64,000 bases of DNA from Rhipidocladum racemiflorum (taxonomy: Eukaryota > Streptophyta > Magnoliopsida > Poales > Poaceae): positions 24,455,097-24,519,096 of the forward strand of contig CM070581.1 in the NCBI GenBank assembly GCA_036346355.1, read 5' to 3'. The position numbers and the translations under genes are program-made. The notes beneath the pieces are model-generated. The model did not search any database. It saw only the letters and a program-made list of their open reading frames with translations, and had not been told where the DNA came from. Shown piece by piece: positions 12,401-23,869 of the stretch (the first letter of the stretch is position 1; each line of letters opens with the position of its first letter).

Positions 12401-12929
12401 TATGCCTTACTTATTTCTACTGCTTTCGAATCTACTTATATTACTTGTCAAAAGCTGTTTACTGCAAATATACCCTGAGCTATTCCTTTGTACTAAGCCA
12501 TGCATATAGTATATTAGCTTGCATTCTGTGCATGACTTGCTGAGTACCAAGTACTCACCCTTGCCCCAACACAATATCAGTTGAAGAGGAGATTACGCCA
12601 GCTTTGGAGGAGGAACTCCAAGAGGACCCGTCTATTTAGGGATGCGAGCCCAGTCAGTTGCCTGTGGTATACTGGATGGCGCCACGAAGTTTATTTGATT
12701 TTCCGCTGCTGCTATTTCTCTTTTAATAAGTTCTGCCTTGCAAGGCATACATTTGTAACTTGACCATAAGGTCGAGTAACCAGTTTGGTTATTTAAATGA
12801 AGTACTTTGATAATATCGATTGGTATGATTGTGATATTTACCAATGTTAAGACTGTGTGCACTAAGCTGCGTTCTGGACTAGTGCTGAATACACGTAGGG
12901 TCCGGATTTGCAAATTCGGGGTCCCGACA
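9483..12929 (+). repeat. LTR 2 (shared middle LTR) of the chromovirus tandem
   Basis: It is 3447 bp with the same ends as LTR 1. It serves as 3' LTR to copy 1 and 5' LTR to copy 2. It is preceded by a polypurine tract and followed by a primer site, with no TSD on either side. The TATA-like box seen in LTRs 1 and 3 is altered here (GAGTTAAGG near 10087). Confidence 0.93.
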
Positions 12930-12933
12930 GAGG

Positions 12934-12945
12934 TGGTATCAGGCC
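12934..12945 (+). other. Primer binding site, internal copy 2 (one base short)
   Basis: TGGTATCAGGCC matches the copy 1 site except for a missing two-base step at the CAG (CAGAGCC to CAGGCC). The loss sits on a CAG, like most other differences between the copies. Confidence 0.8.
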
Positions 12946-13446
12946 ATACTTTGACTGTAGGCTCAACCCTAAGTTAGAATGGTCGTAGTGAGGATAAAAC
13001 CTATTTTCTAAAGCTAAAAATTTGTGAAGACAAGAAATGACATCTCGACTTATCCCCTTCTCTCTTTTCTTGTCTCTTGCTGAAATTTTCCCTTACCTTG
13101 TCACAATTTAAAAATTTCGAATTCTTACGTAAAGCACTCTTGTGACAGATGGAGGTTTTCTTGATGAGTGAGCATAGGTTCTATAGTGAGACTCCTTCAC
13201 GAGTCACGTCATAAAATAAAGAGTCACCCTTTAGGCGTTAGACTCCAGAGTTAGTTCGATTTGGATTTGCTTTGTTTGTTGAGTGTGCAGTATGTGTTGC
13301 AAGGCCCTTAGGCATTGTAAGCAGCCATACCAAGTTACTAATAATAAAGTTGGACCTTAAGGCTACACCTTTTGCCCCGCATAAGTTCCATATCACTTGT
13401 CTATTCTCGTTTCCCTCTCATCTCTGAACCTAGAACAAATCGACAG
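12946..13446 (+). other. Leader between primer site and gag, internal copy 2
   Basis: Untranslated leader near-identical to 4513-5013. No gene is seen. Confidence 0.6.
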
Positions 13447-14600
13447 ATGGTGAACACCCGTGGAAACTTTGGAAGCAACGGGAGCGGTTCTCGCCCAGCA
13501 GAAAACCCTAATGATAGAGCACCAGCACCGCCACTGGATGTGCAGAATTTTGGAGCATTTCTTGCTGCTCGCACTCCGATTGATGCAAGCTATGATGCAA
13601 CAAATGCAGCACGTCCATTGCTCAAGCCATCGCTAATCAAGTTAATCGGGGACCACGCCAGAATACAAAGTGTCGCCGAGTTCATGAGGACTCACCCACC
13701 CACTTTCTCTGGAAATGCCAATCCATTGGAGGCCGATGATTGGTTAAGATCAATTGAGAGGAAGCTACATATAGCTCAATGCATAGGGAATGAGAAGGTA
13801 CTTTACGCTTCTCATCAGTTGGAAGGAACACCTTGAATGGTGGGAGAACTTACATGCCCGCAGAGGAGAACCCTCAAGATATCACTTGGGAAGAGTTCAC
13901 AAATGCATTCCGGCGATTATCACGTGCCTGAAGGAATTATGGACCTTAAGAAGGAGGAGTTCAGAGCAATCAAGCAAGGTAATCAGCCTGGCCGACTACC
14001 TGAACAAGTTCACACAGCTAGCACGCTACGCTTTGAGGATGTAGCGACGAGATAAATCGAGGCAGTCTCGTTTTATGAAGGGACTTAACTCGGGATTGCA
14101 AGTAGGGTTGATCACCCACACCTTTCCGGATTTCCAAGAGTTGGTGAATAAGGCACTTATTCTTGAGGACAAGCGCAAAGGAACTGGATGAGAACAGAAG
14201 CGCGGGATGCAACAAAGAAGGATCACGTCGAGGAACGCATATGCGCTGAGAGTTGCACCAAATCAATTCTTCGATTCCAACCACAGAATGCAACGAGACA
14301 CCATCCCAGCACCAAGACCTACCAATCAAAACTACCAGACCCCACCCCGCTTAGAAACGCTACCCCAGCAAATAAAGAAGAGCAGTGAGACGCCATTACA
14401 ATTGCAACGAGCCAGACACTTTGCCAACAGATTGTCCGAAGAAGACAGCGAGGAAGCGACCCGGATTCGCTTCAATCTAGGAACCACCCCAGCTAGGGAC
14501 GCCAGCACCAGGAGCCACACCCCAGGCCGTGGTGAGAGGCCGAGTCAACCATGTCACCGCGGATGCCTTTGCGAAGAATGCTACAGGGCGTCAAATCTTG
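13447..14600 (+). pseudogene. gag: Chromovirus gag, copy 2 (frameshifted)
   Basis: ATG 13447 begins the same MVNTRGNFGSNGSGSRP start as copy 1, and the frame stays open to 13836. That stretch covers the N-terminus and the first half of the gag domain (TFSGNANPLEADDWLRSIER). Later parts lie in other frames: retro-gag tail 13837-14055 and the zinc-knuckle region near 14400-14450. This copy preserves the N-terminal frame better than copy 1, which shows that the two copies carry different lesions. Confidence 0.85.
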
Positions 14601-14977
14601 GGTAAGTTACTTGTTAACTCAAGACTGCAACAGTTTTGTTTGACTCACGGAGCTTCGCATTCGTTTGTTTCGCAAGGCTTTGTTGCTAGAAATGACTTAA
14701 GGATTGCAAGACTTAAGTGCATGCTTTTAGTTCAAACCCCTGGTTCAACTCCGAGCGGAAGTAGGATGTTCGGGTGAGAATACTAATAGATGGAATAGAG
14801 TTCCTAGCAAACCTTATAATTTTGGAGACCCGGACCTTAGATGTTATATTGGGAATGGATTGGTTATCCAAGCACAAGGCCGTATTGGATTGCGGACGAA
14901 GGACTATCTCGATTGAGAGCCCGTGTGGGAAGAAAGTGGAATTTCAAGCCACTTTGCGATTAGAGATGGACAGTTGA
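14601..14977 (+). pseudogene. pol: Chromovirus aspartic protease, copy 2
   Basis: It shows GASHSFVSQGFVARNDLRIA (14529-14777 frame) and, after a frame change, ILIDGIEFLANLIILETRTL and VILGMDWLSKHKAVLDC (14774-14977). The catalytic Asp-Ser-Gly is split by the same one-base insertion at ACTCACGGAG as in copy 1. Confidence 0.8.
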
Positions 14978-15019
14978 TGGTTAACAGCATTCAAGGCAAT
15001 CAGCATAGAGGATGTCCCG

Positions 15020-15890
15020 ATGGTAAATGAGTACCCGATGTTTTCCCGAAGATCTACCTGGTATGCCGCGAGACGAGGACATAGAGTTTGTGATAGAGCT
15101 TGTACTGCACAAAGACCGATAGCAAAGAGACCCTATCGGATGTCTACCGAGGAGTTGGTAGAAATGAAGAAACAGCTAGAGGAGTTAATGGAGAAAGGAT
15201 TTATCGCACCAAGTTAGTCGCCGTAGGGAGCACCGGCTTTGTTTGTCAAGAAGAAGGACGGAGTTTCGGGATGTGCATTGACTACCGTGCACTCAATGAA
15301 GTCACCGTGAAGAATAAGTATCCGCTACCAGGATTGATGATTTGTTTGATCGATTAAGAGGAGCGGAGTTTTCTCCAAGATTGATCTGAGATCGGGATAC
15401 CATCGATTGAAGATCCGATCGTAAGATATTCAAGACTGCATTCTCGTCAAGATATGGACATTACGAGTTCTGATTATGTCCTTTGGGGTCGACGAATCGC
15501 GGCTTATTTCATGAATATGATGAATAAGGTGTTCATGGAATATTTGGACAAGTTTGTCGTCGTGTTCATAGACGATATCCTAATCTACTCCAAGGCAGGA
15601 GGACGAACATGCCGAACACTTAAGGCGAGTTTTGGAAAAGCCGAGGGAACAACAACTTTTCGCCAAGTTCAGCAAGTGTGATTTCGGAAGGACAAGGTGG
15701 AGTTTCTTGGACATGTAATGACCGCAGAAGGAGTCGCCGTAGATCCAAGCAAAGTAGAAGGCGTGTTACATTGGGAGCAAAAAGAAGGCGTGACCCAGTC
15801 GGAGTTTCCTTGGAATGGCGAGGATACTACCGCCCGTTTCATTGAAGGCTTTTCGACAATTGCGAGGCCTCTTACGCAATTGCTTTGAAG
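15020..15890 (+). pseudogene. pol: Chromovirus reverse transcriptase, copy 2
   Basis: Readable blocks are RPYRMSTEELVEMKKQLEEL, MCIDYRALNEVTVKNKYPLP (15100-15357), the catalytic box VFIDDILIYSK (15562-15595) and EFLGHVMTAEGVAVDPSK (15697-15888). Frameshifts lie near 15210, 15330, 15450 and 15680. Confidence 0.88.
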
Positions 15891-16340
15891 AAGGAAAAGA
15901 AGTTTGTATGGGCCTTGAGAATGTGAGAAAGGATTTGAGGAGCTGAAGAAGCGATTGACATCGGCACCGATGTTAGTTCTACCGGACGTTGCTCAAAGCT
16001 TTGATATTTTGACGACGCGCCAAGGACTTGGATGTGTCTTGTCTGCAGAATGGAAAGGTAAATTAAACTTATGCATCAAGGCGATTGAGGCAGCATGAGG
16101 AAAATTATCCGACACATGACCTGGAGTTAGCTGCCGTAGTACATGCCTTGAAGATATGGCGCCACTATCTGATTGGAAACAGATGTGAAGTGTATACGGA
16201 TCATAAGAGCCTTAAGTACATATTCACCCAGTCGGATCTGAATATGAGGCAAAGGAGATGGCTAGAGTTAATCAAGGACTACAATGTTGGAATCCATTAC
16301 CATCCGGGAAGGCCAACGTAGTTCTGGATGCTCTGAGTCG
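15891..16340 (+). pseudogene. pol: Chromovirus RNase H, copy 2
   Basis: The frame 16085-16321 is open and carries ENYPTHDLELAAVVHALKIW and EVYTDHKSLKYIFTQSDL with the conserved Asp. The block before it (15890-16085) is broken. A frame change near 16310 at CCGGGAAGG separates it from the integrase linker. Confidence 0.85.
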
Positions 16341-17696
16341 GAAGAGCCATACCGCGAGTATGTTGCTAGCCGTAAGTCAGGATGAGTTATGTGAGGAGTT
16401 TCAGAAAATGAAGATTGAGGTTGTACCTAGCGGATTCTTGGCCGCCTTGGAAGTAAAGCCTACCTTAGAGGATCAGATCCGAGAAGGACAGAAGGATGAT
16501 GACAAGATCCGCAGGATTAAGTCCATCAAGGAGGAAGGCAAGGCAGAGGACTTCAAGATGGATGAGCAAGGCACGTTGTGGATGAAGGATCGCATTTGTG
16601 TGCCTAACAAAAAGGAGTTAAAGCAACTGATTTTGGAAGAAGCCCATGACTCCAAGTACTCAATTCACCACAGAGCGCCAAGATGTATCGGGATCTCAAG
16701 GAGAGATTACGGTGGCCGAGTATGAAACGTGAAGTTGCCGAGCATGTTGCATTGTGCGGCGTATGCCGGAGAGTCAAGGCAATGCATCGAAACCAGCCAG
16801 GATTGCTACACCGAAAATACCCGAGTGGAAGTGGGAGGAAATCGGAATGGATTTCATTACGGTTTGCCGAAGACTCAAGGAGGTTATGACTCCATATGGG
16901 TTATAGTGGATCGCTTGACTAAAGTAGCCCATTTTATCCCGTAAAGACCACTTACTCGGGAGATAAGTTAGCGAGTTGTACATGATCAGATTGTTTGTTT
17001 GCACGGAGTGCCAAGGAGGATTGTATCAGACGAGAGGTACCCAATTTACCTCAAGGTTCTCGAATAAGTTGCATGAAGCCATGGGGACCCGTTTGAACTT
17101 CAAGATGACTTATCATCCACAGACGGATGGGCAGACCGAAAGAGTCAACCAGATTCGAAGATATGTTAAGAGCTTGTGCATTGGCTTATGCTACCTCTTG
17201 GGATAAGAGTTTGCCGTATCTTGAGTTCAGTTACAACAATAGTTATCAGGCTAGTTCTGAGATGTCACCTTTTGAGGCACTTGTATGGTCGACCATGTCG
17301 GACACCATTGAATTGGAATGAGACCGGCGAGCCGTGTCTTTGGGCCTGATATTCTTCAAGAGGTCAAGAAGCGGATCGCCATAATTAGGAAAGGTTGAAG
17401 ATAGCCCAATCTCGGCGGAAGAGTTATCTTGACAATCGTCGCCGAGATTTGAGTTTTGAACCGTAAGACTTTGTATACCTCGAGTTACGCCTCTCGGGAG
17501 TTAAGAGGTTCCATGCCAAAGGGAAACTTGCACCCTGCTATGTTGGACCATTTAAGATTTTGAGCCGCATGAGGCGAAGTTGCTTATCACCGGAGTTGCC
17601 ACGATCGTTGGCGAGGAGTACATGATGTATTCCATGTGTCCCGATTAAAGAAGTGTCTCCGAGTTCACGAGGAGCAGACACCGCAGATCAATTGAG
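16341..17696 (+). pseudogene. pol: Chromovirus integrase, copy 2
   Basis: The linker and N-terminal zinc region are open from 16258 to 16725 (QLILEEAHDSKYSIHHRAP). The CC half of the HHCC finger is CGVCRRVKAMH. Core blocks GGYDSIWVIVDRLTKVAHFI and GTQFTSRFSNKLHEAMGTR with YHPQTDGQTERVNQ are visible in three frames. They include the second catalytic region and the Glu region (SYNNSYQASSEMSPFEAL). The C-terminal GPFKIL and VSRLKKCL blocks follow. Confidence 0.83.
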
Positions 17697-17885
17697 TTGC
17701 AAGAGGATTTGACCTATAAGGAGCATCCCGTGAGGATTCTAGACACAATGGATCGAGAAACTAGAAACAAGTCAACCCGTTTCCGTAGAGTTCAGTGGAG
17801 CAACCATGAAGAAAGCGAAGCGACTTGGGAGCGCGAAGAGGATTTGAAGAAAGAGTTTCCAAACCTATTCTTTAGTGAGCCCTGA
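17697..17885 (+). CDS. pol: Chromodomain at the integrase C-terminus, copy 2 (intact segment)
   Basis: This is the one undamaged domain of the tandem, 62 codons to the natural TGA at 17883-17885. It shows EHPVRILDTMDRETRNK, then the aromatic-bearing strand RRVQWSNHEESEATWE and the helix EEDLKKEFPNLF. This is the canonical chromodomain layout of group-I chromoviruses. It is the C-terminal end of the polyprotein, so it would not be translated alone; the upstream frame is broken. Confidence 0.88.
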   Translation: MQEDLTYKEHPVRILDTMDRETRNKSTRFRRVQWSNHEESEATWEREEDLKKEFPNLFFSEP

Positions 17886-17907
17886 ATCTCGGGGATGAGA
17901 TTCTATT

Positions 17908-17921
17908 AAGGGGGGGAGGTT
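17908..17921 (+). other. Polypurine tract, internal copy 2
   Basis: AAGGGGGGGAGGTT lies directly before TGTAACACCCC of LTR 3. The same motif, in reverse, precedes the LTR of the gag-only element at 55596-55610. Confidence 0.82.
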
Positions 17922-20900
17922 TGTAACACCCCAAAATTTTGCTTTTCTTAAATTCATGTGTGATTTGGCACTTTGGTGAATTTTTGGAATTTTCTGGAAT
18001 TTATTTGGATTTATTTGGAATTTATTTGAATTTATTCCATTTTGAAATAATTAAAGAATTTAAATTTGCAAATAAATTTTTGTTGGAAATATTTTATTTG
18101 AGTCCAAAATGATCCAAAAGATTTTCCAGAATTTTTCTGGAATTTTTCTGAGTCATTTGCTATTTTTAATGAATTAAATGAATTACTGGGAATTATTTTA
18201 AATATTAAATCGCTGGAAAATCCAACTCGGGTCAAATCTTGTTCATCCGATCGAGTCGGACTCGAGTCCGACCGAGCCAGTTGACTCGGCCGAACCCACT
18301 CTAACCCTGATCGATCCCAACCGTTGGATCAAGATCCAACGGTGAGATCCGCCGACAAACCGAAGCCGTGATCGTCGATCGGACCCGATCGCGCTGCGGC
18401 GATCGTGGCCGTTGAGCGCGACACGTGGAGCGGCCATGATTTCGTCGTCTTCCCGTAATCGAAGCCGACTCCGCCGCCGCGTAGCCGCCGCGTCCGATTA
18501 GGTTTCCGCCGTGTGCACGCCTGCCGAGGCTATTTAAGGCGTGGGTTATCGCCCGAGGATCGTCGTTCGTGTGCGCGCCTATTGCCCTAGTTTCCAACGC
18601 CCAAGCCGCCGCCGTCGCCTCGCGATTTCTCGCCGAAGTTTGGGAAGTGCCGCCACGGGTTTTCTTCGTTTCCGGCGACGTTCGTCATCCTCCGCCGCCT
18701 TCAAGCCCGGATCTGAGAACCTTGCGTCGAGGCGCACCTGTGGGGTGCACTCACTTGGTCGGAGACGCCCCGAAGCGCCGTTAGGGTGGTCGCCGTCCTC
18801 AGCGCCGGCAGCCGCAACGCCGCCGCAAGCCATCGTCGCCGCGAGCTCGGTGCACCGTTGGATCAAGATCCAACGCACGAGGTGAGGCCACGTCGCCCGT
18901 TACTGTTTCCGTTCTTGATTAGGTTTCAACCGTTAGATTTAGATAAATGCGGTTGTGGTTAGTTGCGTTATGGCGATAGGGTTAGATCTGGGCCGTCAGA
19001 TCTAGATCGAGCGGCCGGATCAACCGTGTAGTTTTGAGCGTGAGGTCTAGATCCAATCGGACCGTTGATTTTCAAATCAACGGCCGAGATTGTGCCACGC
19101 GTGTGCTTTCGGCCGCGCCCACGCGCGTGGAGCGTGTCTCGACACGCGGGACCAGCTGAGTCGGAAGGGCCCACGTGTCGCCGCGATCCGCAGCGTGCGT
19201 GAAACCCAGCCCATTTGGCGGTGGGGCCCACATGTCGATCCACGTGGCCGTGGGCCGAGTCCACCGTGGACCCGAGCCGAGCGTGGTGAGCCCATAGACC
19301 CGGCTGGCGTCGCCAGGCCAATCAGGAGCTGCCACGTGTCCATGCTTTGACGCAATAATTAATTTCGAAAAGAAAATGATTTATTAATTCGAAATATTGA
19401 TTCAAATTTAGATTCAAACTTCAAACGCTTATAACTTTTGCGTTTCAACTCCGATTTGAGCGATTCAAATTTCTAAATTTGTATAAAATTGAGATCTACC
19501 TAAATATGAATTTTATTTAATTTTTGGACTAAAGTTTTTCTCTGTAATATTATTTAATTGATTATTTAAACTTTAAATAATCATAACTTTTATGCTTTAA
19601 CTCCAAATTTGATTTATTCCAGTTTCTAAAAATCCAGAAAATTATGTTCTCTCTGTTTATGGATTTTATTTGGAGTTTTGGGATCTTTTTGCATAGTGTT
19701 CAGTTGTGTATTTGCTATTTGCACGCTTTACGAGTAGACGTTGAAGTGCCGGAAGGATTCGAGGGAGAAGTGTTGACTCAGGATCCAACTCAAGACCAAG
19801 AGCAAGTACTTTTTGAAGGCAAGTTGTGCTTTGACCATGTTGATCCCATTTCGAAAACTATTTTGATTTAAACTATTGCATGCTAGTTTAATTAGAAAGA
19901 TACTTTGTTTAAACCTGGGGGTTAGATAAATACCAATTTGATATATGACACCTTGATTACTTAAGTATGTGCCATGACCTTTGTCACCCTAGTTGTGGTT
20001 TACTAGTTGGACATTATTAAATTGCCAACATGGGTTAGATCGTTGTAGTATCTTTGCTTAGACACACTCGTGCTCATGACATGATTTTGGACAATCAAAC
20101 GCTAATATGGACTTAATGATATATTGAACCTGTTTTGGAAAAGTATCATGTGATGTTGACGGCACGTGGTGCATGGTAATCAACTGGGGTTTGATAAACA
20201 GATTTCGACTGGGGCATGTGGCAAGAGTAATCAGTGGGCCGGTTGTGGCATTGGGAGTGATGATTTGGTTTCGGGTAGTCTTGCCCTGGTCACTCTAAGG
20301 ACTTAACCTTGCAAGCCTTTGAACTGGGTCATACTTGCAACCACATGGCTGGAATGGGACGGCCCTAGTTGACTAAGTCGCTAAGGACTCACTTGTGGAG
20401 CCTCGAGGTGTCGATTACACCTTTTGTGTGATTGTGCAGGGAGCGTATCGTGGCGTGGCCAGGTACCCATCTAACGGTGTGTTGGTCCCATACTTCGCCT
20501 TGGCTAAGGGAAGGGATGGTGTAGAGCACGTCTGGGAGAGGACCACCTGTGTTGTTTGAGGCTTCCGAAGGCTTTGTTATGATCGCTCATTCGCATCTCT
20601 TGTATGGCGATTCACGGTGGCGTGGTGAGTGGATTGTATCTTGTGGGTAAAGTGCATAACCTCTGCAGAGTGTAGAATCTATTTGAATAGCCGAGTCCAC
20701 TTTGATCGACAATGCTCGGGAATTACAGTCAAGGGGTAGACTTTCTGAAAATAACTTGGTTTTGAAAAGATGGGTTGGTTTAACAAAGAAGATGATGGAA
20801 ATATGGTTTAGGATGGGGAAAAATGTTATTTAAACTTCTTGAAAAGTTATTTATGCCTTACTTATTTCTCTCGCTTTGAATCTACTTATATTACTTGTCA

Positions 20901-21381
20901 AAAGTCATTTCTTCGCAAATATACCCTGAGCTATTCCTTTGTACTAAGCCATGCATATAGTATATTAGCTTGCATTACGTGCATGACTTGCTGAGTACCA
21001 AGTACTCACCCTTGCCCCAACACAATATCGCTTGAAGAGGAGATTACGCGGCTTTGGAGGAGGAACTCCAAGAGGACCCGTCTATTTAGGGATGCGAGCC
21101 CGATCGATTTACTGTGGTATCTTTGGATGGCGCCACGAAGTTTATTTGATTTTCATTTCTTTGCTATTTCTCTTTTAATAAGTTACGCCTTGCAAGGCAT
21201 ACATTTGTAACTTGACCATAAGGTCGAGTAACTTGATTTAGTTATTTAAATGAAGTACTTTGATAATATCGATTGGTATGATTGTGATATTTACCAATGT
21301 TAAGACTGTGTGCACTAGCGCGTTCCTGGACTAGTGCTGAATACACAGAGGGTCCGGATTTGCAAATTCGGGGTCCCGACA
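17922..21381 (+). repeat. LTR 3 of the chromovirus tandem
   Basis: It is 3460 bp, ending CCCGACA and followed by TSD GTGCC. The TATA-like box TATTTAAGG is at 18531-18539. The last 400 bases differ from LTRs 1 and 2 almost only at CAG/CTG positions. Confidence 0.93.
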
Positions 21382-21386
21382 GTGCC
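21382..21386. repeat. TSD GTGCC, right copy (chromovirus tandem)
   Basis: Identical to 1043-1047. Removing 1048-21386 rejoins the Tat1 opposite-strand gene. Confidence 0.92.
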
Positions 21387-23869
21387 CTTGCCTACGATGG
21401 GTCCCCCATCACCACCAGGCGTCAGACCCTGGAGTCGGGCGACCTAGAGATGGACCAAGATGCCATCGTCATGATCTACACCTGGGCCACGCGCGGCCTC
21501 ACTGGGCAAGCCATCGCCAGCAACTTCTTGTGGAACCGGATGTGCCCTCTGCGAAAGAGGCTCCACCCATTCTTCGAGATCGTGGGACGAGACGACCCCA
21601 CCCGCGAAGCCCCCGTGGGTAAGTGTTTCTTGCCCAAAGAGGCCTCCGCGAGCTCGGGCTGATTCGCGCTTCATCCCCTACCATTCTTTTTCTAACTCCC
21701 TCATGGCTTCCAGCAGCACCAAAGGAGTCCTGGGTTACTGCCCGGATGAACGAAATGTTCGGGAAGGCAGCCCTTAACTACACCCTGGACGATCCCGTCC
21801 CAAGGAGCATGCTGCGCCAAAGCACCGAGTTAACTCCTCCCGATCTTAGATTCTCACCCGAGGTCTTCCGAACTCGTGCCAATCCCGAGCGTGCTTGCAG
21901 GACGACCAGGAACTTTGTGGGGCTGCGATGCAGATGCTGCCCTTGGCCGAGATAGGTAGAGGCAAGAAGGCGGGCAAGAGGCTACCTCCGGACGCTCCGA
22001 GCAGCATTGCCCCGAAGAAGCCCCATGTCGATCGGGGAGTTAGGATGGTGGTAAGCTTCCCTTACTTGCTCCTAGATCGTTTTATTCTGTGCCTCCCTAG
22101 TTTTACGACCTTTTCTTTGCTCTTGCAGCAGCAACAAGTAGCAGTGGCTGCAGTAGCAACGGGGACCTTGAGCCCGTCAGGGGCTTCAGGCTCCTAAACC
22201 CAGGGTTCGGGACCCAGTCCTCCTGCGGCCCCGAGACCCTCCTGATCCACCGGCACCACGTGCAGGCGCCAGCGCCCGACCTCGACGAGAAGACTCGACA
22301 CTCAGGTAAGCATAGGAACTTATCTTGAGTTCTTAAGACTTTCCCCGCTCGGTTCTAGTAATATGCCTATCTACAGACATTGGGGGCTCGAGCCCATTCA
22401 CAACCCAGCTTGATGATGGCTGTCGTTCAGGTTGAGTCGGAGTCCAAGGAGGAGGGGGCCAACTTCCAACTGGTCCGCCGACATTGGTCGCTCGGGGGCT
22501 GGGCATCCGGAGGATCCCCCCATCAGAGTCTGCCCGACCTCCTTGGACTGGCCCCTTCGACCGAAGTCACGTCGTCGGGCCAAACCAAAGGCATCCCAAA
22601 AGTCAGGGACTCTGAGACCGGGACCGCTGAGACGGGCGAGGCCGAGGCCGAGGGAGGAGCCGCCAAGGTGTATGGGCCCGAGGTTGAGGTCCTCGAGGTT
22701 AGGTGTCGGCCCAGGCCGGTCTTTGCTGCGGTTGATCCTGAGATCAAAGTCCTCGAGGTCCAGTCCGAGGTTGAGGACCTGCTGGCTAGGACCTCCGAGG
22801 TGGTTGGCGCAGATGCCGACCTAGTCGCCGAAGAGGGGGTTCTTCCGGTAATGGGCCCCCGCAACTCTCCATCGACCGGCGAGAGTGACCTTCCCCTTCT
22901 CGACGTTGCCATGGGGATCGAGACGGCGGCGAAGGCCACGAGGCCCAAGCGACCCCGGGGTTCGGCGAAGGGGATCAGGTAGGCCCTTCATTTGTCCAGG
23001 TTGGGTCGGAGGGGCAGGGCGCGTTCGGGGCCATAAGCGGCAAGAACGTTGGCCCCTTTCGCGCCGCCTTTGAGAACAGGCTCGGCCAGGTACGAGTTGC
23101 CTCGCCCCTACTTTGCCATTTCTCCCTTGCTTATATTCCCCCTTGACTTTTACGTGCTTACTCTTTGTCCTCTTCAGGCCGTGGGTCAAGTTGCCCAGGG
23201 ACTCCATGGTCTCTAGGAGCACGTGGGTCAAGTTACCCTGCTGAACTCGTTCGAGGAGCGGGAGGACTGCCTGGCTCAGCTCGAGGGGACCCTCGAGGTC
23301 GAGTGAGGCGTGGCCCAGCAAAGGACGAAGGCGGACGCAGATGAGCTCGCCGCCCTTCGAGGTACCATGAGAGCCCTTGAGGCCTCTCATGCAGCCGAAG
23401 CAAGAGCGGTCGCGGACACCGAGCGTGAGCACGGCTTCCGAGCTGTCGAGGATGAACGTGCCAGGTCATCCCGAGCGCTTGAACCTATCTGGGTCGAGGC
23501 CTCCAAGACCCTCAAGGCTGAGCGCGCCGAGGCCGCCAGGGCCCTGGAGGTCGAGTGTGCTGAAGTCGCCAAGCTCCTGGAGGCCGAGCGTGCTAGGGTT
23601 GAGGAGCTCCAGAAGCAGCTTGCCAAGCAAGCTGCCACGCCACGACAAAGCCTCGGTGAGCTCGAAGCAAGGTCGCCAAGCTCGAGGAGAAGATTGGGGT
23701 GGCGGTGAAGACGGCCAAGACCACCCGGCCCAACTACAAGAGGAGCGGGGCCGTTACGCGGCTTCGGCCACCAGGGCCTTTCGGTCTCAAGGTGAGATCA
23801 CTAGGCCGAGGGCCAGGGTTCTTTGAGCTCGAGCAAGAGAAGCTTGCCCGTGAGATGTCAGATCTGTAA
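21387..23869 (+). pseudogene. Opposite-strand gene of Tat1, C-terminal part (spliced, coiled coil)
   Basis: This continues the plus-strand gene started at 568. Good splice signals bound four short introns: about 21619-21713 (GTAAGT to CAG), 22051-22128, 22306-22376 and 23090-23177. Exons encode a conserved block (TWATRGLTGQAIASNFLWNR), an acidic low-complexity stretch (22380-22980) and a heptad-like coiled coil rich in A, E and R (23310-23708). A stop TAA lies at 23867-23869 and a poly(A)-like AATGAAA downstream. In-frame stops and frameshifts (for example after 22190 and near 23305) suggest it is inactive. Only reverse transcripts of the antisense strand would remove such introns, so their presence supports an antisense promoter. 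Function is unknown. Confidence 0.65.

Larger units (their letters stand above)
1048..21381 (+). mobile_element. Chromovirus (Tekay/Del-like) tandem: LTR-internal-LTR-internal-LTR
   Basis: Three LTRs of about 3.45 kb (1048-4495, 9483-12929, 17922-21381) alternate with two internal regions of about 5.0 kb. Each internal region holds a tRNA-iMet-type primer site, gag, protease, RT, RNase H, integrase, a chromodomain and a polypurine tract. One TSD pair (GTGCC) flanks the whole block and no TSD flanks the middle LTR. It is therefore one insertion that later gained an extra unit, most simply by unequal recombination between LTRs. The chromodomain and very long LTRs fit the Tekay/Del clade. Both coding copies are broken by frameshifts as read. 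Confidence 0.93.

Noticed and set aside
22523..22948. 141-codon minus-strand frame in the Tat1 opposite-strand gene
   Set aside because: It is the shadow of the acidic plus-strand exon 22380-22982 and has no similarity to pol, whose end is at 25540.
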